DNA from: CAZCGA01 sp964498075
GTDB lineage: Bacteria; Desulfobacterota; Binatia; HRBIN30
DNA length: 14,627 bases
Reading direction: 5' to 3'
Assembly: GCA_964498075.1 (NCBI GenBank)
Contig: CAZCGA010000151.1
Location: 1-14,627 of the forward strand
In this document: positions 7,101 to 13,502 of the stretch, in pieces
Numbering within the stretch: position 1 is the stretch's first letter
Layout: each line of letters begins with the position of its first letter
The notes under the pieces: model-generated
Told to the model about the DNA's origin: nothing
The model's database searches: none
The model's input: only the letters and a program-made list of their open reading frames with translations
Program-made: the position numbers and the translations under genes

Positions 7101-7107
7101 CTGCTGT

Positions 7108-7202
7108 GGAGGAGGATGGGGCCCGGTGGCCTCCCCGGTCTTCAAAACCGCGTGGGCGGGCGTAAGCTCGCCGGAGGGTTCGACTCCCTTCCTCCTCCGC
7201 CA
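7108..7202 (+). tRNA. selC: tRNA-Sec (anticodon UCA), with encoded CCA
   Basis: This selenocysteine tRNA reads UGA through SelB-directed recoding. An 8 bp acceptor stem pairs GGAGGAGG (7108-7115) with CCTCCTCC (7191-7198), followed by discriminator G (7199) and an encoded CCA (7200-7202). The D stem has 6 bp (7118-7123 with 7128-7133, one G-U) and a 4 nt loop, as is usual for tRNA-Sec. The anticodon loop CTTCAAA (7140-7146) carries TCA at 7142-7144. The top pair of the anticodon stem is a C-C mismatch. A long variable arm pairs 7155-7161 with 7166-7172 around a 4 nt loop. The T stem has 5 bp (7174-7178 with 7186-7190) around TTCGACT. The 8+5 geometry, long variable arm and 95 nt length are diagnostic. 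No selenoprotein gene is visible in the window. Confidence 0.96.
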
Positions 7203-7344
7203 CCGCAACGGGATCAATGGCTTAGGGCGGCTTCGCTTCTTGGGCCGTGGGATGCACAGCCGGGAGCGGCCGACGCTGCACACAGTGCCGCAGCGAAACC
7301 GATGATCGTTCTCCGGTTCCTGAAGACCGTGCCTCCCTGATAGA

Positions 7345-7351
7345 GAAGAGG
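7345..7351 (+). promoter_or_regulatory. Ribosome binding site of the FkbM gene
   Basis: GAAGAGG lies 5 nt before the ATG at 7357, which supports that start. The region 7203-7344 between tRNA-Sec and this site holds no recognisable gene or clear terminator. Confidence 0.55.
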
Positions 7352-7356
7352 CCACA

Positions 7357-8325
7357 ATGCGGCGCGCTAGACGGGTATACGGTGCACTGTTGCGCCGAGC
7401 GGCGCGAATCCTCGATCGAATATCGCCGGGTGCGGTGGCCACCGTCGCATCCCATCTGCGCGACGTGGCAGACCAAACCTCGCCGCGCGGCCGCTTCTGG
7501 TTGCAGTTCGGCGGCACGCGCTTTCAACTCGATGTGGCTGAGGAGCTCCCCTCATGGCACCGCACGTTCTCCCGTTGGGCTGAGGGTATCGAAGTCTACG
7601 AGCTGGTCATGATCGAGTGCCTGACGCGGCTGGTGCGCCGGACCATGGCCCCGCGGTTCATCGACATTGGGGCGTTCATGGGCCACTACGCGTGCTACGT
7701 CGCGGCACTGACGGGTGACCACAGCGAGGTGTACGCCATCGAGAGCAACCCGCGCTACTGCGCCGCCATCGAGCGATCGGTGCGGCTCAACGGATTCTCC
7801 AAGCTCAAGGTCTACAACGTCGTGCTCTCCGATCGTGCGGAAGTCGCAGGGATCGACGGGCAGGAAGTCCGGTTCAACGGGGCCGCCGAGCTCTCCGCGC
7901 GCGCCACGACGTTGGACGAGATCTGCCAACAAGACACCATCCGGCCGGTGATCGCCAAGATCGACGTGCACGGTACCGAGGGCAAAGTGCTCATGGGGAT
8001 GGAACACCTCATGAAGGACTCGCTCGATTTCGTTCTGCTCGAGCTTCATCCCGAGGATTGGCTGCATCGTTATTCCGGGGGCGTGAACCGCGCAGACGTG
8101 GTGCGGATATTGGCACGCGCCGGATTTCACGTCTTCTATGTGGCAGGCCACCGCTCCTCAGGGTCTCCGGAGCGACAACAGGCGATGAACGCCGGTGCTT
8201 TGACGTATCGACGACTGACATCTCAGTCGAGCGATCTGTTGCTGTTCGACCGGCCGGAAGACGTACTGTTGCTCGGCAGCAAGGTGGCCGACGTCGAACC
8301 AATTCTGGGGCAGGTTCGGGGCTAG
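7357..8325 (+). CDS. FkbM-family SAM-dependent methyltransferase
   Basis: This 322-residue enzyme is predicted to transfer a methyl group from S-adenosylmethionine, usually to a hydroxyl on a sugar or polyketide in this family. The Rossmann SAM motif FIDIGAFMG is at 101-109. The acidic residue closing strand 2 is in VYAIESNP (125-132, E129). TTLDEIC at 184-190 followed by KIDVHGTEG at 201-209 is the FkbM hallmark, with His in place of the more usual Glu/Gln after KIDV. The final hundred residues, with LLELHPEDW at 227-235, complete the domain. The N-terminus (residues 1-50) is Arg-rich, with no signal peptide. The start has a good ribosome site. It stands alone between selC and the restriction locus, so the acceptor cannot be inferred from context; surface glycan modification is a guess. 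Confidence 0.83.
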   Translation: MRRARRVYGALLRRAARILDRISPGAVATVASHLRDVADQTSPRGRFWLQFGGTRFQLDVAEELPSWHRTFSRWAEGIEVYELVMIECLTRLVRRTMAPRFIDIGAFMGHYACYVAALTGDHSEVYAIESNPRYCAAIERSVRLNGFSKLKVYNVVLSDRAEVAGIDGQEVRFNGAAELSARATTLDEICQQDTIRPVIAKIDVHGTEGKVLMGMEHLMKDSLDFVLLELHPEDWLHRYSGGVNRADVVRILARAGFHVFYVAGHRSSGSPERQQAMNAGALTYRRLTSQSSDLLLFDRPEDVLLLGSKVADVEPILGQVRG

Positions 8326-8400
8326 TCTAGCAGCACGCGTCAGCATCGAGCGGACGGCCTTGCCGCAAGAACTGGGGATTTCCGAACACAGCAAGAGCCG

Positions 8401-8670
8401 TCAGCACGCCGCGGACGCCCGGCAACGCACTTTATGACCCATTGGAGTCCTCATCCATCTCCCTACCAAGAATTGCGGCTCCATTGCCAGCGCTTGCCGT
8501 CCCCCGGCCGAAAGCCATCCGTTGACCAGCAAGACCGGTTCGCAGTATCGGGTGCGTGCGAAGTAGGCACGGATGATTCTCCAACGACGCTGCCGAAACA
8601 CAGGAAGAACAACGGCCATTCCGGGCCGACGCGCCCACTGCATCGAGACTTTCAATAGAGCATAGGACAT
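8401..8670 (-). pseudogene. Possible glycosyltransferase-2-like N-terminal fragment
   Basis: The 343 nt between the FkbM gene and hsdM hold no clear gene. On the minus strand an open frame contains MAVVLPVFRQRRWRIIRAYF and, shortly after, EPVLLVNGWLSAGGRQAL. This order (hydrophobic strand, basic helix, second strand ending in V-N-G) resembles the first beta-alpha-beta unit of family 2 glycosyltransferases. It stops after some 60 further residues, with no donor-binding or catalytic motifs. It could be the remnant of a glycan gene that once lay near the FkbM gene, or chance. A weak TTGACC (8522) with TATCGG (8546) on the plus strand might be an hsdM promoter. Confidence 0.15.
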
Positions 8671-11083
8671 GGCCCTCAAGAAATCCGAGCTGTACTCCTC
8701 CCTGTGGTCCAGCTGCGACGAGCTGCGCGGCGGCATGGACGCCAGTCAGTACAAGGACTACGTCCTCGTGCTGCTGTTCATCAAATACGTCAGCGACAAG
8801 TACGCCGGCGTGCCCTACGCGCCGATCACCATCCCGCCCGGCGCTGGCTTCAAGGACATGGTCGCGCTCAAGGGCAAGCCGGACATTGGCGACCAGATCA
8901 ACAAGAAGATCATCGCCCCGCTGGCCAATGCCAACAAACTGTCCGACATGCCGGACTTCAACGACGCCACGAAGCTCGGCAGCGGCAAGGAGATGGTGGA
9001 CCGGCTCACCAACCTGATCGCCATCTTCGAGAACAAGGCGCTCGACTTCAGCAAGAACCGCGCCGACGGCGACGACATCCTCGGCGACGCCTACGAATAC
9101 CTGATGCGGCACTTCGCTACGCAGAGTGGCAAGAGCAAGGGGCAATTCTATACGCCGGCCGAAGTGAGCCGCGTCATCGCGCTCATCGTTGGCATTCGAG
9201 ATGCCCGCACGACGAACGAGACCACCGTATATGACCCCACCAGCGGCTCCGCCTCGCTGCTCCTGAAGGTGGGGGATGAAGCCAGTGCCAAGGTCACCCT
9301 CTACGGGCAGGAAAAGGATGCCGCCACCGCCGGCCTGGCCCGGATGAACATGATCCTGCACAACAACCCCACTGCGCTCATCGTGCAGGGCAACACCCTG
9401 GCCGATCCCAAGTTCAAGGACGGCGACACCCTCAAGACCTTCGACTACGTCGTCGCCAATGTTCCCTTCAGCGACAAGCGCTGGAGCACGGGCATTGATC
9501 CGTTCCACGACCCCTACGAGCGCTTCCAACCCTACGGCACGCCGCCTGCGAAGCAGGGCGACTACGCCTACCTGCTGCACATCGTGCGCTCGCTCAAGAG
9601 CACGGGCAAAGGCGCGTGCATCCTGCCACACGGCGTGCTGTTCCGCGGCAATGCCGAGGCCGACATCCGCCGCAACCTCGTCCGCAAGGGCTACATCAAG
9701 GGTATCATCGGATTGCCGGCGAACCTCTTCTACGGCACCGGCATCCCCGCCTGCATCGTCGTCGTCGACAAGCAGGACGCCCACGCCCGTAAGGGCATCT
9801 TCATGATCGACGCCAGCACGGGCTTCATGAAGGACGGCCCCAAGAACCGCTTGCGCGCTCAGGACATCCACAAGATCGTCGATGTCTTCAACCGGCGCCT
9901 CGAAGTGCCAAAATACTCCCGCATGGTCTCCATCGAGGAGATCGAGAAGAAGAACGAGTTCAATCTCAATCTCCCGCGCTACATCGACAGCCAGCAGGTC
10001 GAAGACCTGCAGGACATCGACGGCCACCTGCGCGGCGGCATCCCGGTGCGCGATGTCGACGAACTCGAACGTTATTGGAAGGTCTGCCCGCAGCTCCGGC
10101 AGGTCTTGTTCAAGGCGAATCGGCCCGACTACCTCGACCTCGCTGTCGACAAGTCAGCGATCAAGACCACGATCTACGAGCACCCGGAGTTCGCTGCCTT
10201 CATGACCAGCATGAACGCCCACTTCGCCGCCTGGCGGCAGAAGACCGCCAGGACGCTGCGGCAGTTGCGGGCCGGCTGCCATCCGAAGCAAGTGATCGCC
10301 GCGCTCTCCGAGGACTTGCTCGCCCACTACGCCAGCAAGCCGCTCATCGACAAGTACGACGTGTATCAGCACCTCATGGACTATTGGGCCGAGACGATGC
10401 AGGACGACTGCTACCTCATCGCCGCCGCCGGCGCGGCCGATGGCTGGAAGGCCGAGACCTACCGCATCATCGAGAAGGACAAGAAGGGCAAGGAGAAGGA
10501 CAAGGGCTGGACCTGCGACCTGGTGCCCAAGGCCCTCATCGTCGCCCGCTACTTCGCCAAGGAACAAGCGGCCATCACCAAGCTGGAGGCCGAGCTGGAA
10601 GGCGTCGCCGCCCGGACGACCGAGTTGGAGGAGGAACACGGCGGCGAGGAAGGCGCCCTCTCCGAACTGGACAAAGTGAACAAGGCCAACGTCACCGCCC
10701 GCCTGAAGGAAATTAAGGGCGACAAGGAGGCCAAGGAAGAAGCCGCCGTCCTGAATGAATGGCTGAAGCTCGCCAACGAGGAAGCCGACATCAAGAAGCG
10801 CCTCAAGGACGCCGAGGCCGCGCTCGATGCCAAAGCCTACGCCCACTACCCGAAACCTTCCGAGGCCGATGTCCAGACACTGGTCGTCGACGACAAATGG
10901 CTGGCCGCACTGGATGCCGCCATCCACGGCGAGATGGACCGCATCAGCCAGGCGCTCACACAGCGCGTGAAGGAACTCGTCGAACGCTACGAAACGCCGA
11001 TGCCGCAGCAGGTCCACACGGTCGCGGAGCTGGAGGCGAAAGTCGACCGCCACCTCGAAACGATGGGTTTCTCATGGATGTGA
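8669..11083 (+). CDS. hsdM: Type I restriction-modification methyltransferase subunit HsdM
   Basis: HsdM methylates adenine N6 at the site chosen by HsdS and is needed for both modification and restriction. The 804 residues begin with the HsdM N-terminal helical domain (about 1-130). The methylase domain follows, with GQFYTP at 158-163, SAM motif I DPTSGSAS at 189-196 and motif IV N264-V-P-F267. Motif I differs from the common GSGS form, and motif IV has Val where N-P-P-F/Y is standard. Around residue 470 a long C-terminal extension starts. It is helical and strongly charged, with KDKKGKEKDK and a Glu/Lys-rich coiled-coil region around 635-715, so the protein is about 300 residues longer than the classical HsdM. 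The ATG at 8669 has only TAGGA close by and a weak GAG 8 nt upstream. hsdS starts 10 nt before its stop, which indicates coupled translation. Confidence 0.93.
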   Translation: MALKKSELYSSLWSSCDELRGGMDASQYKDYVLVLLFIKYVSDKYAGVPYAPITIPPGAGFKDMVALKGKPDIGDQINKKIIAPLANANKLSDMPDFNDATKLGSGKEMVDRLTNLIAIFENKALDFSKNRADGDDILGDAYEYLMRHFATQSGKSKGQFYTPAEVSRVIALIVGIRDARTTNETTVYDPTSGSASLLLKVGDEASAKVTLYGQEKDAATAGLARMNMILHNNPTALIVQGNTLADPKFKDGDTLKTFDYVVANVPFSDKRWSTGIDPFHDPYERFQPYGTPPAKQGDYAYLLHIVRSLKSTGKGACILPHGVLFRGNAEADIRRNLVRKGYIKGIIGLPANLFYGTGIPACIVVVDKQDAHARKGIFMIDASTGFMKDGPKNRLRAQDIHKIVDVFNRRLEVPKYSRMVSIEEIEKKNEFNLNLPRYIDSQQVEDLQDIDGHLRGGIPVRDVDELERYWKVCPQLRQVLFKANRPDYLDLAVDKSAIKTTIYEHPEFAAFMTSMNAHFAAWRQKTARTLRQLRAGCHPKQVIAALSEDLLAHYASKPLIDKYDVYQHLMDYWAETMQDDCYLIAAAGAADGWKAETYRIIEKDKKGKEKDKGWTCDLVPKALIVARYFAKEQAAITKLEAELEGVAARTTELEEEHGGEEGALSELDKVNKANVTARLKEIKGDKEAKEEAAVLNEWLKLANEEADIKKRLKDAEAALDAKAYAHYPKPSEADVQTLVVDDKWLAALDAAIHGEMDRISQALTQRVKELVERYETPMPQQVHTVAELEAKVDRHLETMGFSWM

Positions 11084-12306
11084 AGCCCGGCTACAAGCAG
11101 ACCGAGGTGGGAGTGATCCCGGAGGATTGGGAAATCCACACGATTGGCGACTCAATGCGCCTCATCAATGGCCGCGCTTTCAAGCCCGAAGACTGGAAGG
11201 AACATGGCTTGCCAATAGTCCGAATTCAGAACCTGAACGACACTGAGTCTGCCTTTAACTACTGCTCCGGCTCTGTTGAAGACAGGCACCGAATTGAAGC
11301 TGGGGACCTTCTCTTTGCTTGGTCGGGAACGACGGGGACCTCGTTCGGCGCTCGCATTTGGGGCGGCCCCACCGGCGTGCTGAATCAGCACATCTTCAAA
11401 GTCACCCCGGATCAGAAGAAGCTCACGCTTGGCTACGCACTGCTCGTTCTTCGCAAAGTGCAAGAGAACATCGAGAAGCATGCCCACGGCTTCAAGGCTT
11501 CATTTGTTCATGTAAAGAAGTCAGACTTGGTTGGCGTCCAACTTCCCCTGCCTCCGACCAAAGCCGAACAAGAAGCCATCGCCGAGGCGTTGAGCGACGC
11601 GGATGCCCTCATCGAGTCCCTGGAGCAACTCATCGCCAAGAAACGCCACCTCAAACAAGGCGCCATGCAGGAATTGCTCACCGGCGAGAAGCGCCTGCCG
11701 GGGTTCAGCGGCGAGTGGGGGGTCCGTGAACTCCGCGATGTATGCGTCAAGATTCAAGACGGCACACATTTCTCTCCACAACTCGGCGGACGCGATTTCC
11801 TTTATGTGACCTCCAAGAACATAGGATTTGGAACCTTGGACGTATCCTCGGCGGAAACAATCTCCGCGGCTGAACACGCCAAGATTTACGCTCGATGCGA
11901 TGTGGCCAAAGGCGACCTGTTGCTGACCAAGGATGGCGCCAACACGGGGCACGCCGCGTTGAACACAATCGACGGCCCGTTCAGCCTCCTGTCGAGCGTT
12001 GCGATGCTCCGATTCGACAGCCGCCGCCATGCAGCCGCGTATTTTCTGTATCAGATTCTGTCGTCGGATGGCCAGCGCCAGATCAAACAACTGATGAGCG
12101 GTAACGCGATAACTCGACTCACGCTCTTGAAGATTCGATCGCTTCATTTTCCCGTGGCTCCGCTTCCCGAACAAACCGCCATCGCCGTGGTCCTCAGCGA
12201 CATGGATGCGGAGATTGCCGCGCTGGAAGCCAAGCTGGCCAAGGCCCGCCAGCTCAAGCAGGGCATAATGCAGGAACTCCTCACCGGGAGGATCCGGCTG
12301 GTATGA
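11074..12306 (+). CDS. hsdS: Type I restriction-modification specificity subunit HsdS
   Basis: HsdS recognises the bipartite DNA target and holds the complex together. The 410 residues show the usual two-half build: target-recognition domain 1 at about 12-160, then the conserved helical spacer with KAEQEAIAEALSDADALIESL at 163-183 (longest stretch quoted in part) and LKQGAMQELLTGEKRL at 193-208. Target-recognition domain 2 is at 212-362, followed by the second spacer with LSDMDAEIAALEAKL at 374-388 and LKQGIMQELLTGRIRL at 394-409. The two spacers are clear internal repeats, so recombination between halves or with other hsdS copies is possible. Start ATG 11074 overlaps the hsdM end by 10 nt, with no strong ribosome site. 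Its TGA overlaps the ATG of the next, truncated gene (ATGA). The target sequence cannot be predicted. Confidence 0.93.
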   Translation: MDVKPGYKQTEVGVIPEDWEIHTIGDSMRLINGRAFKPEDWKEHGLPIVRIQNLNDTESAFNYCSGSVEDRHRIEAGDLLFAWSGTTGTSFGARIWGGPTGVLNQHIFKVTPDQKKLTLGYALLVLRKVQENIEKHAHGFKASFVHVKKSDLVGVQLPLPPTKAEQEAIAEALSDADALIESLEQLIAKKRHLKQGAMQELLTGEKRLPGFSGEWGVRELRDVCVKIQDGTHFSPQLGGRDFLYVTSKNIGFGTLDVSSAETISAAEHAKIYARCDVAKGDLLLTKDGANTGHAALNTIDGPFSLLSSVAMLRFDSRRHAAAYFLYQILSSDGQRQIKQLMSGNAITRLTLLKIRSLHFPVAPLPEQTAIAVVLSDMDAEIAALEAKLAKARQLKQGIMQELLTGRIRLV

Positions 12307-12386
12307 GCGACGCCGCGCAACCAGGCGGGACGGGCAGCATCATTTACTACGTGGACGAGGCTGGCGACGGCGTGCTCTTCGGACCG
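12303..12386 (+). pseudogene. 5' remnant of a DUF3800-like gene
   Basis: An ATG at 12303 overlaps the hsdS stop (ATGA), as in a tight operon. The next 28 codons include IIYYVDEAGDGVLFG (residues 13-27). This matches the start of DUF3800 proteins, whose opening strand ends in an acidic D-E-x-G-D motif. After about 12386 the likeness ends, and within 26 nt the sequence enters the 190 bp inverted repeat. The frame remains open by chance to 13370, but the rest has no protein-like features and is covered by the repeat and by the toxin-antitoxin pair on the other strand. DUF3800 genes are known companions of type I restriction genes. Most likely a complete gene stood here and was cut by insertion or deletion. 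Confidence 0.6.
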
Positions 12387-12411
12387 CCTAGCGCTGGGAA
12401 ACCGGGACGTA

Positions 12412-12603
12412 GAGCTTGTGAAAAAATCTCGCAGATTTCAAAACCGTTCGTCCCGAGTGCGCCCATCTTCTCAGGGCGCGTATCGAGGGACCTCATGCTG
12501 CCGCCTTGGCTTGCAAACCGCCCCTCGATACGCGGCCGAAAAGAACGGCCGCTACTCGGGACGAACGGAAAAGGCCAATGCGGTTTCAATTTTTCACAAG
12601 CTC
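12412..12603. repeat. Large convergent inverted repeat with nested hairpins (family A)
   Basis: Two copies of one unit face each other. The outer ends GAGCTTGTGAAAAA (12412-12425) and TTTTTCACAAGCTC (12590-12603) pair exactly. CCGTTCGTCCCGAGT (12444-12458) pairs with 12554-12568, and CGTATCGAGGG (12479-12489) pairs with 12522-12532. Each unit also holds its own hairpin: GCGCCC/GGGCGC (12459-12464, 12474-12479) and GCGGCCG/CGGCCGC (12532-12538, 12546-12552). The unit plan matches the repeat at 88-135. It fills most of the gap between the DUF3800 remnant and the toxin stop at 12648 and lies downstream of both transcripts, so it could act as a two-way transcription barrier. No transposase is present. 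Confidence 0.85.
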
Positions 12604-12647
12604 GTAGGTGGGAGAAGGAGGAACCGTTCGTGCAGCCGCGAACTGGT

Positions 12648-12992
12648 CTACGGTCCGAGAATCTGATCGAGCAAGGCACGCAGGATATCACGGTCCGCCG
12701 GCTGCAGCTTGCCCAGGTGCCGCAAGACCAATTGCCGCTCAATCGTCGCCAGGAGGGGCTTGAACACAGAGGGCTTGAGCAGGCCTGCCTCGCGCCAGCA
12801 TGTCACGCCGGCTTCACCGAAGCCGGAGGGCGCGCTGGGTGTTTGGCTGGTGACCGCCATCACGATGAGGTCGGGCCGCTCGTTGTTGTAGGCCGGCGAA
12901 CTGGACACAACCGCAGGTCGCTTCTTGTTCGTCCGTTGATTGGTGAAGGGGAAGGGAACCAGGACCACATCCCCGAACTCAAAGCTCGTCAT
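12648..12992 (-). CDS. PemK/MazF-family type II toxin
   Basis: This 114-residue protein is predicted to be an mRNA-cleaving endoribonuclease held in check by the antitoxin encoded just upstream. The beta-barrel start FEFGDVVLVPFPFTNQ (residues 4-19), then KKRPAVVSSS at 23-32 and DLIVMAVTSQ at 41-50, are the conserved family blocks. R25, T48 and the following S49 lie where MazF-type toxins keep catalytic residues. LLKPSVFKPLLATI at 71-84 is the later conserved stretch. The ATG at 12992 is chosen because the family starts a few residues before F-x-x-G-D-V; the frame is open 12 codons further upstream, inside the antitoxin gene. It overlaps the antitoxin by 14 nt, a typical coupled arrangement. 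The length is normal and the gene appears intact. Its strand is opposite to the surrounding restriction genes. Confidence 0.88.
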   Translation of the reverse strand: MTSFEFGDVVLVPFPFTNQRTNKKRPAVVSSSPAYNNERPDLIVMAVTSQTPSAPSGFGEAGVTCWREAGLLKPSVFKPLLATIERQLVLRHLGKLQPADRDILRALLDQILGP

Positions 12993-13188
12993 AGGCAGCG
13001 TCGTCCGGGTTGTCCCACACTGCTGCAAACGCGCCTTCCGACAGACGGGTTACGGCGGTTGCCAAGCGGTCGTCTTCGAGCCGGTGGCGTAGGAAGTCGA
13101 CGAAATCGGCGACTTCAGCAATTTTCTCCTCGGGGAGCTCACGAATTTTTTCCAGCAATCCCTGAGTTATCGCATGGCGTGCGTCCAT
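12979..13188 (-). CDS. Antitoxin of the PemK/MazF pair
   Basis: This 69-residue acidic protein precedes and overlaps the toxin by 14 nt, the standard antitoxin position. Residues 10-38 include LPEEKIAEVADFVDFLRHRL, a phrase common in small antitoxins of the DUF2281-like type, in which the helix pairs proteins into dimers. The tail from residue 40 (EDDRLATAVTRLSEGAFAAV, then WDNPDDAAYDEL) is probably flexible and wraps the toxin. A clear DNA-binding domain is not obvious, so autoregulation is uncertain. AAGGAG lies 6 nt before the ATG at 13188 and fixes the start. The assignment rests mainly on its position beside a well-recognised toxin. Confidence 0.8.
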   Translation of the reverse strand: MDARHAITQGLLEKIRELPEEKIAEVADFVDFLRHRLEDDRLATAVTRLSEGAFAAVWDNPDDAAYDEL

Positions 13189-13193
13189 GGCGG

Positions 13194-13199
13194 CTCCTT
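13194..13199 (-). promoter_or_regulatory. Ribosome binding site of the antitoxin gene
   Basis: On the minus strand AAGGAG ends 6 nt before the ATG at 13188. It is stronger than any site visible for the toxin, which fits a pair in which the antitoxin is made in excess and the toxin is translated by coupling. Confidence 0.65.
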
Positions 13200-13259
13200 C
13201 TTGCAGCGTCTACCCATAACAGAACGCACACACCTGGCTTCCCGTCAATCCCGAGCTCA

Positions 13260-13370
13260 TACGCCGCCGGCGTCATCATCCTCAGCGACACGGACGCCGA
13301 GATCGCCGCGCGCGAAGACCTCAGCCGGAAAAGGGGTGCCACCGGGAGAAAACAAAAGGCCGATGGATAG
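13260..13370 (+). pseudogene. Decayed 3' end of a second hsdS
   Basis: Codons from 13263 to 13316 read AAGVIILSDTDAEIAARE. The last spacer of the intact HsdS (nucleotides 12175-12228) reads TAIAVVLSDMDAEIAALE. By hand count 41 of 54 nucleotides agree over this stretch without gaps. After it the similarity breaks up; only a CACCGGGAG block near 13339-13347 recalls the LLTGR end of hsdS, which suggests an internal deletion of about 30 nt. There is no upstream target-recognition domain, since the antitoxin start lies just 70 nt away on the other strand. This is a relic of an extra or older hsdS rather than a gene. The rest of the stretch to 13502 shows nothing recognisable. Confidence 0.6.
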
Positions 13371-13502
13371 AGGTTTCGCTGATCCGAAGATCATGAAACA
13401 CACGACATGGAGCCGAGTTTCATCCACCGGCGTACCGACGATGCCAACGACCAGGCGGCGAAGTCAACCCGAGCAGCGCCACGCGCCCGAGGTCGCGGAA
13501 CG

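Noticed and set aside
7062..7340. Open frame across the repeat and tRNA-Sec
   Set aside because: It overlaps the complete tRNA gene and the family B repeat and has no protein-like features.
8434..8658. A 74-codon plus-strand frame before hsdM
   Set aside because: Its composition is not protein-like, it has no ribosome site, and it ends just before the hsdM leader.
8432..10027. A 531-codon minus-strand open frame opposite hsdM
   Set aside because: It mirrors the hsdM codons and shows Val/Ala/Asp-rich antisense composition; hsdM has clear family motifs.
12605..12630. GGAGAAGGAGGAACC-like string as a possible copy of the selC 3' end (attachment site)
   Set aside because: Aligned with the reverse complement of the selC T arm and acceptor it agrees only over a few purine-rich bases, so an att duplication is not supported.
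12303..13370. A continuous 355-codon frame after hsdS
   Set aside because: Only the first 28 codons resemble a protein (DUF3800). The rest crosses the inverted repeat and the antisense of the toxin-antitoxin pair, then ends in an hsdS relic, so a single real gene is not credible.
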